64,000 bases of DNA from Arthrobacter sp. AFG7.2 (GCF_002892835.1 NZ_PJMB01000013.1:1-64000), one strand, 5' to 3'. Positions 8,501-16,068 are shown, numbered from the stretch's first letter. Notes: a model not told the origin generated them from the letters alone. Numbers and translations are program-made.

Positions 8501-10025
8501 GATGGCGCTCACGCTTCTCGGCATCTGCGAGCAGCTCGAGCGCGCGCTCATGCCGGTCGGTCGCCTCCTTCGCCCTGCCAGAGAGGCTGCGGGCGTGCCG
8601 GACGTGTTCGGACCGATGTCCGATGGCGGTCAGCAGCCGCTGGCTGTCGTGAGCCGCCGCCCAGGCGGCCGCGTCCGGGAGGCCGGCCTCGCTGCCCGCG
8701 GTCCCGGCCAGTTCGACCTGCGCGGCGAGGGCCTGCTCGGTGCGCTTGAGGTCGCCCTGTGCCCCTTCGAGGTCGTCATCGGCCTGTCGGGCCGTTGCTC
8801 GGGCGGCGGTGCCGGCATTGGCGCAGTTTTGCTCGTCCTCTCGGGCACGCCTCGCCTGCTCGGCCAGGTCGGTGACCTGTCGGCCGGCTTCAGCGGCGGC
8901 GCGGTAAGCCCGGGATGCGAGGAGAGTGTCGCGGCGGCTGGTCGTGGCCGTGCGGTCGGCGTCGTTCTGTTGTTCGGCGGCTTCGGCGGCCTCACACTCC
9001 TCTCGGGCTTTCTTTTCCATCTGCTCCGCGCGGCCGCGTTCGCGCGTGACATCATCGAGGACGGTGACCGCGGAGACCAGGTCGTCGGCGGCACGACGCA
9101 GGACTGCGTCGGCCCAAGGGTTCCACGTCGAACGCAGGTAGGCGGTGACCGCCTCCTGTGCCTCGCGGGCGTCGTCACGGTCTTTGGCGAGCTGGCCGAG
9201 CTGGTCCCACCCGTCGGCGAGTTCGTTGATCTCGGAGGTCTCTAGCGGAGGAAGCGCCTCCCTGATTCGGTCGACGACCCAAGAAGGGTTCAGCCGGTTC
9301 CCGAGCTTTGGAGTACGCAGCGTCTTCAGCAGCTCCACAACCGTTCGAAGGCGATGCGGGTCGGGGAATCCAAACAGGACGGAGGCGACCGTCTTGATGT
9401 ACTCCTGGCCGTTCAGGTGTCGGGTCAATCCCGGAAGTGCAGGCAGGTCAGGGGCCGGGACTGTTGCCTGCTCTCGCACCAACGTCAGGCCGGCCCGGAC
9501 CCGTTCAGGTCCGCGATGTGTGATCCAGTGCTTCGTGACATTTGGGGACGTACGCCGTGCCTGCACGAATAGCAGCGTGGTGAAGTACTCGGGGCCGTTC
9601 TCGCCTCGGCGGCCGTACTCGATCCAGGTCCAGCCGCGATTCAGTTGGTCCCGGGTCGGCCGTCGGTCTTTCGGGTCGTCGGTCGGCTCAAGATAGTAAC
9701 GGAAAGTGCGGTGCGACTCCCCGAACGTGTCGACATACCTCGGGGAGAGGTCGCCGGTAAGCATGGTCAGGGTCGTCATTGTCATCATCGTCGACTTGCC
9801 CTGCTCGTTCCCACCGACAAACTGGGCGCGTCCGTCTGCGGCCCAGTATTCGGCTGCATCGAACTCCCACAAGTTGACCACGCCGGCGCGTAGCTGCTGC
9901 CACCGTTCTCGGCCTGGCTCAGGAAGGCCCCCGGTAATGGCCGCGTGCCGCCACGCGCGCAGGGAATCGTCGCCAAGGGCCAGATCAAGCATTACAGGGG
10001 TGCCATCTGGCGGCATAACCATCAC
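5589..10025 (-). CDS. jetC: Wadjet type II JetC (SMC-like ATPase, TIGR02680 family)
   Basis: This 1478-residue protein is organised like an SMC/MukB ATPase. It has an N-terminal ATPase half with Walker A GGNEQGKST (residues 71-79), long alanine/glutamate/arginine-rich coiled coils (about 270-560 and 830-1130), a central globular part (about 640-780, with LLDVWVTPDGVW) and a C-terminal half with Walker B PLWLDEAF (1359-1366) and D-loop DGLD. It is the motor of a condensin-like complex that recognises and extrudes circular plasmids. The annotated start is GTG 10025 or ATG 10022. The natural-looking start, ATGA overlapping the jetB stop at 10084, runs into a stop after 20 codons; see findings. 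The length is normal for the family. Confidence 0.9.
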   Translation of the reverse strand: MMVMPPDGTPVMLDLALGDDSLRAWRHAAITGGLPEPGRERWQQLRAGVVNLWEFDAAEYWAADGRAQFVGGNEQGKSTMMTMTTLTMLTGDLSPRYVDTFGESHRTFRYYLEPTDDPKDRRPTRDQLNRGWTWIEYGRRGENGPEYFTTLLFVQARRTSPNVTKHWITHRGPERVRAGLTLVREQATVPAPDLPALPGLTRHLNGQEYIKTVASVLFGFPDPHRLRTVVELLKTLRTPKLGNRLNPSWVVDRIREALPPLETSEINELADGWDQLGQLAKDRDDAREAQEAVTAYLRSTWNPWADAVLRRAADDLVSAVTVLDDVTRERGRAEQMEKKAREECEAAEAAEQQNDADRTATTSRRDTLLASRAYRAAAEAGRQVTDLAEQARRAREDEQNCANAGTAARATARQADDDLEGAQGDLKRTEQALAAQVELAGTAGSEAGLPDAAAWAAAHDSQRLLTAIGHRSEHVRHARSLSGRAKEATDRHERALELLADAEKRERHRRIAHESAEGSYEFAAQALSDELEAWAATVGQHEQPTAPAVLVRERWLTVVLSACQQPMPAQTLARLIRDEWLTPAVEPVAAAVVTSRNAAAAASDRADALDGEAARVEAEPVPVPANPHLWLRRTRPSSGPAGAPLWELLDPLPHLGDAQLAGLEAALAGAGLLDVWVTPDGVWVADRDGHDQVLTLATLSDHTDGNRLRAVLAVADKVHEGQPLAALAETAGRVLDGVIWHDGTIAAVDSSDGARGGASGGARGAGIHVASDGSWMTPTTTGRAVPSADGASLLGASAREAALARRVAALREQARHERETAAEHTRNFERHRALAERMHSLAQAAPDDIALVDAARALASAGIELDAAQRDRHGRSQTAETTEAAKDQAQANLVGYAADHNLVVTRLSETEAALHEARLEADRLGARVLELAREQRNVDGKQALAYRLGAAADEAERLALDATSRRENLEVALQAAEDALGSTDQELLAKAERLGARIKGLEEEQKELNVRIRNLSGEVVKAVGALEAVEGKRREAEDSRAEKLAAWWVPINAGFATARGIDAGDAARTLTSAVSQARALRADRRPPRGWPDATAGPAGITERDQILNRLRDRLSGQDLVALNNTLNRTGGRTAVIEHDEDTGLPKVRVMVDSSGTSLEPAVAVRALEAKAAELGELHDAQMHEVMQELLSSTFVDHLRVKVKETEKLINDVNVVLSKHPTGTTRTVVRLQRKAVPEHVGGYHVLQRLITDGIDSPAVQEQVQAFLTGQIRAAQDEGHATGQDWKDLLVDKLDYRNWFAVVTEWRVLASAKEGASQKWTELTTARHGQDSGGGKVMTMVQPLLATLATLYQTSQTSPRPLWLDEAFDGLDPGNVSSLLGMLVEFDFDFILAGPKTLVASRQVPCAAVWMVNRAPAPLPGVDLGLWLFAGGTQERIPMPAHTWPTTDSPAGGTSGRESHGDEDLREDIVDPRRGIGLWE

Positions 10026-10080
10026 CCGCTCCTCGAGCCCGAGGACAGCCCGTCGAAAGTGTTGTTGGCGCTGTCGTTAG

Positions 10081-11493
10081 TCATGTGTGCCCTCCGAAGG
10101 GTTCGGAAACGGTAGGGGTGGCTCGATCGGACAAACCGGCCTTGTCGCCCGCGTAGTCGGTGATGGGGCCGGCGAACAGGGCAACCTGGTCAGGTTCGGG
10201 CGCGGGTTCGATAAGTTCGGGGTCGCGGTAGCGGCCGGTGACAGGGGTCAGGTGCCAGGATCCGTCGGCCTCTGTGCGGAGCAGGCCGAGCCACCGCAGG
10301 GTTTCCTCTACTGCAGAGCGGAGCTCGGCGGGGTCGTTGCGCAGGTCGACTCGGAACAGGTGCCCCTTCCACTCGGTGAGGTCTTCCAGGACTTCACCGA
10401 CCTCGCCGCTGGCGAGGTGAACGAACCCCTTGTCGTCGCGGCGCCCGTCGCGGCCGGCCTTGTCGGCGACCATCAGGGCCGCCCAAGACTCGGTCTTCGC
10501 CGTTGGCCACAGGGCAGTCGCGGGGCATTCGTCCTCGCGGCTGATCCACACCAGACCCTCGGCGCGCGCTTCGACAGATCCGCCGATAAGACCGATCAAG
10601 TCGGCGGCGCGCAGGCCACGCTGCCCTCGGGCGAGCTCGGCCTCGTCACCGGGAAGGTCGGCGTACAGGAGGGCCGGGGTCTCGACCAGGGTGCGAAGGT
10701 GGCGGACAACGCGACTCGCCTGCCGCTGCGATTCCCAGATCGCGTCTGGCGAATCGTCATCGGCCGACGGACCAGGCGTCGGGGATGATGCGGCGGGCCC
10801 AGCCCCGTCGACTAGGTGGGGTCCGCGTAGCTGAGCGAGCTGGGCTTGCTGATGCGCGGCGAGCGCGATCGTGTCCGGGCTGACGAAGAGCAGGAGCGCC
10901 TCGCGGTCCACGTCGTAGCCGGCACCGATGCCGGTGCGGGCCTCGGCCCACTCCTGCACGTCGGTCACCAACGTGGTCCGCTTGCGCAGTACACCCCAGA
11001 ACTCCAGGAGCGCGGCCGCCTTCACCAGCGCGCGCCGTTCGGCGAGCAGGTCAGGGTCGTACGGGGTCATCCGGCGCTCGCCGCTGGAAGAGATCTCGGC
11101 GACGAGCCCGGAGAGCTTCACGAGCGTGACGCCTCCTTCGACCTCCTCACACGCAGCCGCGAGCAGGGCGGTGAGGGTGAGCACTCTCTTCGGGGGCAGA
11201 TCCAGTGGCCGAGGCGGGGCGGTCACCGCCCCGAGAACCGGGTTGCGGACGAGCCGGATCGCGCCGCCCAAGTGAGTGCGCCGGTAGTCCAGTCGCTTGC
11301 AGTAGCCGTCGATCTCCTTCGCGTAGCGTAGGACGTCGCGGTACAGCTGTGTGTCGATGTGGGCGGTAACCAGCGGCCGGCACAGCAACCGCAGGAACGT
11401 CTGCCGTGCCTGAACCTCCTCGCTCGACGGAGCCGCCTGCCTGGCGGGAGCATATTCCGGGACAGAAGGTGCCCGATAAGTCGCGCTGTTCAT
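10081..11493 (-). CDS. jetB: Wadjet type II JetB (DUF2398, TIGR02678)
   Basis: This 470-residue protein corresponds to the DUF2398 family by position and by its N-terminal part: ARQTFLRLLCRPLVTA (residues 29-44), YRDVLRYAKEIDGYCKRLDY and AIRLVRN. DUF2398 proteins are the KITE/MukE-like subunits that bind JetA and JetC. The start ATG overlaps the stop of jetA (ATGA, 11490-11493), so the two are translationally coupled. It is followed by jetC. The C-terminus includes TLRWLGLLR, typical of the winged-helix end of such subunits. It is somewhat longer than usual, with a low-complexity linker PAASSPTPGPSADDDSPD in the middle. Confidence 0.82.
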   Translation of the reverse strand: MNSATYRAPSVPEYAPARQAAPSSEEVQARQTFLRLLCRPLVTAHIDTQLYRDVLRYAKEIDGYCKRLDYRRTHLGGAIRLVRNPVLGAVTAPPRPLDLPPKRVLTLTALLAAACEEVEGGVTLVKLSGLVAEISSSGERRMTPYDPDLLAERRALVKAAALLEFWGVLRKRTTLVTDVQEWAEARTGIGAGYDVDREALLLFVSPDTIALAAHQQAQLAQLRGPHLVDGAGPAASSPTPGPSADDDSPDAIWESQRQASRVVRHLRTLVETPALLYADLPGDEAELARGQRGLRAADLIGLIGGSVEARAEGLVWISREDECPATALWPTAKTESWAALMVADKAGRDGRRDDKGFVHLASGEVGEVLEDLTEWKGHLFRVDLRNDPAELRSAVEETLRWLGLLRTEADGSWHLTPVTGRYRDPELIEPAPEPDQVALFAGPITDYAGDKAGLSDRATPTVSEPFGGHT

Positions 11494-13193
11494 CGCCTCG
11501 TCCCGTTCACGCTCACCACGAGCTCGCCGCCATGTGAGCCTCCGGCGGTGTCGCCGCTACCGCTACTGGCAGGGATGATGCCGCCGGTGAGGGAGGGTGC
11601 GTCGACCGCCCGGGTAATGCTGACTGTCAAATCCCGGTAGACCAGCCGACCCTCGGGCAGCCAGATGACCGCATCGGGCGTACCGACCGGCGGGACTGTC
11701 GCCGAAAGGTCCCACAGCCCGTCACCGGTACGGGCGAGGACCACCGTCCCGGGTGCAGGCTCATGAGCGTCGTTGCGGCGCATGTCGGCGATCGTGGAAT
11801 CGAGAACCATCACGAACTCAGTCAGGTGCTCGGCCACCTTGCCGCTGAGGTCGTTCCACTGCGACAACCGGTTCCCGGACAGAGCGAGCAGCCGCTCCCA
11901 AGTACGGGTTTCTTCACGGGCGGCCTTGATCGCCGCCTGCCGGGCGGCCTGCTTGCCAGCGGTCCGGTCATACATCCGCGACGGGCCGCTGCGGCCGGAC
12001 CGGGGTCCCAGGCGACGTAGCCGGGCCTCGACCGGCGCAGGGTCGGCCTCCCAGAAGGAGAGCGCATCCGAGCCATGACCCGGATGAGGTGCGGACGGGC
12101 CTAGGTGGCGCGCGGAGAACAGGCCAGTGTAGGTGGTCCACACGTGCCACGCCTCGTCATCATCGCTGGAGCGGTCGAGGCGTTCGGCGAGGTTGAGCAG
12201 CTCGCTGCGCCGCGAGACGTGCCCGCCGACCGCAGCGAGGGCGCGTTTGCCGCGCACCATCGGCACGATCGTGTCGCGCATCTGTCGGCGTAGCGACCCC
12301 GCCTGGCTGGTCGGGCCGTCGAACCAGGACAGAACGCGGCCCACGACGCCGACGATCTCGGTAGCGAACTGTATGAGCACTTCCTCGGCGGCGTCCGATC
12401 CTGCCATGTGGAGCGCAACGTGCCGGAGCGCGACGTCGGGGACCGAAAGAATCGCGCGGGCGTCTCGGCTGATGTCGGCGGAGTAAATGTCGATGCCGGC
12501 GCCCCACATGGACACATAGCTGGACAGAGTGTCATTTAGCGCAGCAATCTTGTCCGCGTCCGGGCTTCCAGACAGAGCGGCCGCGAGGCGCGCCTGCCAG
12601 CCAGTAGCGGCGTCTGACATATTCTGCATCGTCGGGGTGATCACGCCCCACGCAGCCGCTGCGGCGGCGGGGTCCGTCTCGATGGTCGCCCGCATCTGGG
12701 CGAGCTGAGCCGCGATGACCGGTGGCGCCAGCGTCGCCGCGATCGCGGAACTGCTCTCGGTGCCGAGAGAACGGACCGCTCGGTGGAGATGGGCGGCTTC
12801 TTCGGAGAGCTGGTAGCGGCCACGGTGCCGGGTGAAGTCCTCGTCGGACCGAACCTTGTCCTCCCAAGTGTGGATGACACCCCAGCCGGCGAGCTGCGCC
12901 AGACGGTTGTCCAGGTTGAGGGCGTTCGGGCTGAGCACAGCGGCGAGAGTCTGGTCATCGCCAATGAGATGCTGGACGAGGCGTTCGCGGATAAAGATTT
13001 CGAGCTGGTCATGCGGGATGCCGCTGAGGTACTGCGGCTGGTGTTCGAGCATTACGTCGACGATAAGTCGGTAGACTGGAGCCAGGTTTTCGGTGAGGTA
13101 GCTGGCGACGCGCATGACACCGGGAAGGCCGATCGCCCTCCACAAGTCCTCATGAGGACCAGCGGTTCCTGTCCTGGGGTCCTGAGCCAGCAT
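11490..13193 (-). CDS. jetA: Wadjet type II JetA (DUF2397, TIGR02677)
   Basis: This 567-residue protein starts with the DUF2397 signature VASYLTENLAPVYRLIVDVM (residues 29-48), followed by HDQLEIFI and a winged-helix-like region with WGVIHTWEDKVRS. DUF2397 proteins act as the kleisin (MukF-like) subunit bridging the SMC heads. I chose ATG 13193 because AAAGGAGGTGA stands directly before it, the best ribosome binding site in the region; the longer GTG start at 13232 would put that site inside the gene. It is the first gene of the four-gene operon, and a 19-base palindrome lies just upstream of the ribosome binding site. Confidence 0.85.
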   Translation of the reverse strand: MLAQDPRTGTAGPHEDLWRAIGLPGVMRVASYLTENLAPVYRLIVDVMLEHQPQYLSGIPHDQLEIFIRERLVQHLIGDDQTLAAVLSPNALNLDNRLAQLAGWGVIHTWEDKVRSDEDFTRHRGRYQLSEEAAHLHRAVRSLGTESSSAIAATLAPPVIAAQLAQMRATIETDPAAAAAAWGVITPTMQNMSDAATGWQARLAAALSGSPDADKIAALNDTLSSYVSMWGAGIDIYSADISRDARAILSVPDVALRHVALHMAGSDAAEEVLIQFATEIVGVVGRVLSWFDGPTSQAGSLRRQMRDTIVPMVRGKRALAAVGGHVSRRSELLNLAERLDRSSDDDEAWHVWTTYTGLFSARHLGPSAPHPGHGSDALSFWEADPAPVEARLRRLGPRSGRSGPSRMYDRTAGKQAARQAAIKAAREETRTWERLLALSGNRLSQWNDLSGKVAEHLTEFVMVLDSTIADMRRNDAHEPAPGTVVLARTGDGLWDLSATVPPVGTPDAVIWLPEGRLVYRDLTVSITRAVDAPSLTGGIIPASSGSGDTAGGSHGGELVVSVNGTRR

Positions 13194-13208
13194 GGGGTCA
13201 CCTCCTTT
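13194..13208 (-). promoter_or_regulatory. strong ribosome binding site of jetA
   Basis: On the minus strand AAAGGAGGTGA precedes ATG 13193 with a short spacer CCCC. It is an almost perfect anti-Shine-Dalgarno match and decides the start of JetA. Confidence 0.8.
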
Positions 13209-13227
13209 TCGGCTTAGCCTAAGCCGA
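13209..13227. promoter_or_regulatory. 19-bp palindrome at the head of the Wadjet operon
   Basis: TCGGCTTAGCCTAAGCCGA has perfect arms TCGGCTTA / TAAGCCGA around GCC-centred symmetry. It ends one base before the AAAAGGAGG ribosome site of jetA. It could be a repressor operator or, in RNA, a stem next to the Shine-Dalgarno sequence. No well-defined -35/-10 pair was found around it. Confidence 0.55.
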
Positions 13228-13282
13228 TGCACCGACAGCGACCTAGCAAATGCCGGATTCTTTTAACCAAGAGCAGCCATGC

Positions 13283-13443
13283 TCATCCCAGCAACGCAGC
13301 CTCTTCTTCCGTCGGGGCGAACTCCTTCTCCCGGCGCAGCAGCTGATACGAGGCCGGCACTACTGCAAGCCTCCTCGCGTTACCGTTCAGGAGATTGCCG
13401 ACGGGGGAGTCGCCGTGGAGATATTGGACGACGGCCGGGTTTT
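13283..13443 (-). pseudogene. C-terminal remnant of an unidentified protein
   Basis: The minus-strand frame ending at TGA 13283-13285 reads VVQYLHGDSPVGNLLNG, then NARRLAVVPASYQLLRR, then EKEFAPTEEEAALLG. The amino-acid composition looks coding rather than random, but there is no start codon in frame and the sequence dissolves near a T-rich run at 13440. I do not recognise the family. It is a leftover of a gene cut when the island formed or rearranged. Confidence 0.4.
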
Positions 13444-13520
13444 TTGTAGGCGGGGGCTAGTGCCTGCGGGCGTGCCCCCCCGGCCGATGGCGCCGGCCCG
13501 GGTAAGGCCTCGGATTGATT

Positions 13521-13735
13521 GTCAGCACAACGGCGAACCGCACGGCTTTCATGCAGGTGGGGTGCGGTGTAGGTTGAAGGCTTCGACGGGCGGAAATCGG
13601 GGTGTGGACATTGTCCACAGTCTTAGCTTCGGATCGGGTAGTACTGCACTCGTACTGATTCGGAATCCGCATTTTTCTGCGGGTTCCCGGTGTTTTCAAG
13701 GGCTGGAAGACAGTTCGAGTCCCACTTCGGGCACA
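13521..13735. repeat. long imperfect direct repeat, copy 2 (att-like)
   Basis: This is the partner of 591-804, same orientation. It contains GAACCGCAC...GTGCGG, the palindrome GTGGACATTGTCCAC, TGCGGGTTCCCGG and the tRNA-like end GTTCGAGTCCCACTTCGGGCAC (13713-13734). Unlike copy 1, no terminator follows; instead come tandem 10-bp repeats and a truncated integrase gene. Confidence 0.7.
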
Positions 13736-13770
13736 GTGTTTCCACAGGTAAAGGGCCTGTTGGGCGGTCG

Positions 13771-13801
13771 AGTGTGTACAAAACCACCAAAAGTGTGTAC
13801 A
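13771..13801. repeat. tandem 10-bp direct repeats (possible integrase arm sites)
   Basis: AGTGTGTACA occurs at 13771-13780 and again at 13792-13801, 21 bases apart, i.e. two helical turns. It lies between att-like copy 2 and the integrase remnant, which is where arm-type binding sites of phage-type integrases are found. Function is inferred from position only. Confidence 0.45.
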
Positions 13802-13802
13802 C

Positions 13803-14054
13803 GAGCCGGATCAGCAGGTCGATGTGCTCCTGGATAACCTCCGCAACGGTCGGTGTGCGCTTCTCGTTGGAGAGGATGGCATGCTGCGCAATCTCGAAGG
13901 ACTGGCCGCTGGCATCTAAAAGCCTCTTCAGGGTTTCAGCTTCGACAAGAGTGGCAACTGTGAGCCCTTGGTTGGACCGGGTTTTCGGATCCCGCCAACG
14001 CACCATGTAGGACTTGGAACCGTCCTTCTTGGTGCGTGTACTGATGCTGGCCAT
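13803..14054 (-). pseudogene. phage-type tyrosine integrase, N-terminal fragment
   Basis: The first roughly 83 residues match the N-terminal part of actinophage tyrosine integrases: MASISTRTKKDGSKSYMVRW (the small beta-sheet arm-binding domain), RDPKTRSNQG, then TVAEVIQEHIDLLIR, the start of the SAM-like core-binding domain. Beyond about 13803 the frame runs into the tandem repeats and the att-like repeat and no longer resembles an integrase. The catalytic domain with the R..HxxR..Y residues is missing, so it cannot recombine. Confidence 0.75.
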
Positions 14055-14128
14055 AGAAAAACGCCATGATGCGCAATAGCTTAGGACGAGGGGGATTGTG
14101 ACGCTGGCCGGGGACGGCGCTCTGGGCC

Positions 14129-14482
14129 TTGCTTATCACCGCATCGATCGTTCTCATTGTCATGGGTCTGTGGCGGACCACGTTCTTCATTTACGCCCCT
14201 GAACCCGCCATGCAGGAGAAGCCAAGGGTGGGTGCGCTCTACGTCCTTGCCGGCTCGGTGATGTCCCTGGGAGCGGCGGGCATTTCCGCCATCTTTGGCC
14301 ATCCAAAGTGGATCCGGCCCTTGGTAGCGGCCCCTGCGATCCTGGTGGGCGGCAGCACCTTGATGGACCCGACAAGTCAGTTCCGCCATCTTGCCGCAGC
14401 TGTGGCGTTCCCTTTTTCCGTCGTTGCCCTCTACTGGGGATTGCGACATGGAAGTCTGCACGGACTAAAGCAGGGCGGTTAG
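14129..14482 (+). CDS. small membrane protein, unknown function
   Basis: This 117-residue product has about four hydrophobic helices (residues 1-20, 37-55, 62-78 and 88-103) and a short charged C-terminus. I do not recognise a family. The only possible start in frame is TTG 14129, because TGA lies upstream at 14099; the ribosome site is weak. It may itself be truncated at the N-terminus by the rearrangement that shortened the neighbouring integrase. Confidence 0.5.
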   Translation: MLITASIVLIVMGLWRTTFFIYAPEPAMQEKPRVGALYVLAGSVMSLGAAGISAIFGHPKWIRPLVAAPAILVGGSTLMDPTSQFRHLAAAVAFPFSVVALYWGLRHGSLHGLKQGG

Positions 14483-14635
14483 CGGCCGCATACCAGGAGC
14501 TCCACGCATGGTGACACAAGTCGGATGGTGTGCTGCTGTGCGGGGAGTTCTTTTTCAACATCCGCCGACTGGCTTGGCAGTCCAGCACATTCATCTGCGA
14601 TTTCGAAGTGGGCAAGCGCCAGAGCGGATACGGGG

Positions 14636-14950
14636 CTAGATAGCGCTGGACTCTCCGCTTGAACCTGACGGGGTGAACCACGCCCAGACACCGTCCTCGG
14701 TGATGCGGCCTGTCATGGCACCGAACATCCAGGGAGTGATTCCCGTAGGATCGCCGCCGGCCTTCACAAAATCCTCACGCTTTTTACGGGCGGTTCTGAA
14801 GTGCTCGGGCAGGTACAAACCCAGTCCAATGGCGCATCCGAGCACGAAGAACAGGAACGACATAATGCCGTATGGTCGCCCGAAGATCAGGTTGCTCAGG
14901 AACACGTATCCAACTGCAAGGCCCACGCCGGCCAGTAGAGCCCAGAACAC
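14636..14950 (-). CDS. small membrane protein with two transmembrane helices
   Basis: This 104-residue product starts at GTG 14950. Two hydrophobic helices (about residues 2-22 and 28-46) are followed by a charged soluble tail containing RTARKKREDFVKAGGDP and ITPWMFGAMTGRITEDGVWAW. It looks like an inner-membrane protein with a cytosolic tail. Function unknown; no operon partner is evident. Confidence 0.55.
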   Translation of the reverse strand: MFWALLAGVGLAVGYVFLSNLIFGRPYGIMSFLFFVLGCAIGLGLYLPEHFRTARKKREDFVKAGGDPTGITPWMFGAMTGRITEDGVWAWFTPSGSSGESSAI

Positions 14951-15247
14951 CGTCCATAATCCGGCCCAGAACTGAAGGGCTCTGTTGCTGGGTCGCTGGT
15001 TGGGGTCGTTGTTACGGGGCAGGCTCTTGACGATTTTCCATGGAACCCGAGTGGTCTGTGTGCTTCACAGGAGCAGTTTGAACGGGCGCACCTAGTGACT
15101 AAGCCGGCGTCGTTGGGAGCTGGTTCCGTCGAGCCAATTTGGCCGGTTGCCGTTGCTCCTGAGTGCGGGTTCAGGGCCTTAGTATCTACCCCTTGTGGCC
15201 GCCAGCGCCCGGGCGTAACGTGCGCATCACAACCGTTGGAGGCCCCC

Positions 15248-15964
15248 ATGTCCGTGCTGCTACGCCGCGCTATAGCCTTTGCATCGATCCTGTCAGTTGG
15301 ACTACTCGGGTCCGTGGGCCTCTCGGCATGCACCACCGCCGAAGCGCCGCCCCCCGCAGCAACTACGGAAGCTCCCACGGTCGCGCCGCTGCCGGAGAGC
15401 GGCAACCTAAACGCCGGCAGCTACCTCGTCACCAGCTTCGCAGAGAATTTCGAGATCACCGTCCCGGACGGCTGGTCGGGCGACGGCGACGGCCTGACCA
15501 AGGACGACCCGGATAACCCGGGTGAAGGGGCGGTCTTTGTGGCTTGGTGGCCCGCCCCCTATGTGTCGACGGACCCATGCGCGTGGCATGGGGCGCTCGT
15601 CAAGGTCGACCCGCCGGCCAAGGCCTTCGTTGACGCGATGATGGCGCAGACGTCCACGGCGAGCACCCCTCCCGTCGAGGTCATGGTAGGCGATTACTCC
15701 GGCTTCGAGTTCGACCACTCCGTCGAGGGTGATGTAGACATCGCAGCCTGCGACGAGGGCAAGTTCTGCATCCACGCAGAATCTGCGTACCAATGCTCAC
15801 GCTGGTACTCGACGCAGACCGAACGCGAAACCTACCGGGTGGTCGACCTGAACGGCCAGCGCGCTGTGGTCTGGATGGCCCAATACCGGCCACCCATCAA
15901 TCCGGAGCTGACGACAGAGGCACGCGGCGTCCTCGACTCGATCGTGTTCAAGTCCAACAAATGA
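15248..15964 (+). CDS. putative lipoprotein, secreted
   Basis: This 238-residue protein has a lipoprotein signal: MSVLLRRAIAFASILSVGLL, then a lipobox ending in SAC with the lipidated cysteine at residue 28. A proline/threonine-rich linker and a globular domain (about 55-235) follow. ATG 15248 has GGAGG just upstream and starts exactly at the signal peptide, so it is preferred over the earlier in-frame start at 15095. Conserved cysteines (DPCAW, AACDEGKFC, YQC) could form disulfides. The domain is not recognised; anchoring on the outer face of the membrane is inferred. Confidence 0.75.
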   Translation: MSVLLRRAIAFASILSVGLLGSVGLSACTTAEAPPPAATTEAPTVAPLPESGNLNAGSYLVTSFAENFEITVPDGWSGDGDGLTKDDPDNPGEGAVFVAWWPAPYVSTDPCAWHGALVKVDPPAKAFVDAMMAQTSTASTPPVEVMVGDYSGFEFDHSVEGDVDIAACDEGKFCIHAESAYQCSRWYSTQTERETYRVVDLNGQRAVVWMAQYRPPINPELTTEARGVLDSIVFKSNK

Positions 15965-16068
15965 TCGGCTGATGCGCTAGGTGATCGCCAAGTGAACCCC
16001 CGATTTTGGCGACGTTATCCTCGTTCCGTGCCATCTTTCCCGGTGTCGCCCGCGCGGATAAGGAGGAC

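Noticed and set aside
8064..9245. Plus-strand frame of 393 codons opposite jetC
   Set aside because: Antisense shadow of coiled-coil coding DNA in jetC; low-complexity GG-rich product without start signal.
4285..13193. Wadjet type I, RecN or SbcCD-type cluster instead of type II Wadjet
   Set aside because: The subunits lack DUF3375/DUF4194/DUF2220 signatures and do match the DUF2397/2398/2399 pattern; JetC has SMC coiled coils rather than SbcC zinc hooks, and no SbcD nuclease is present.
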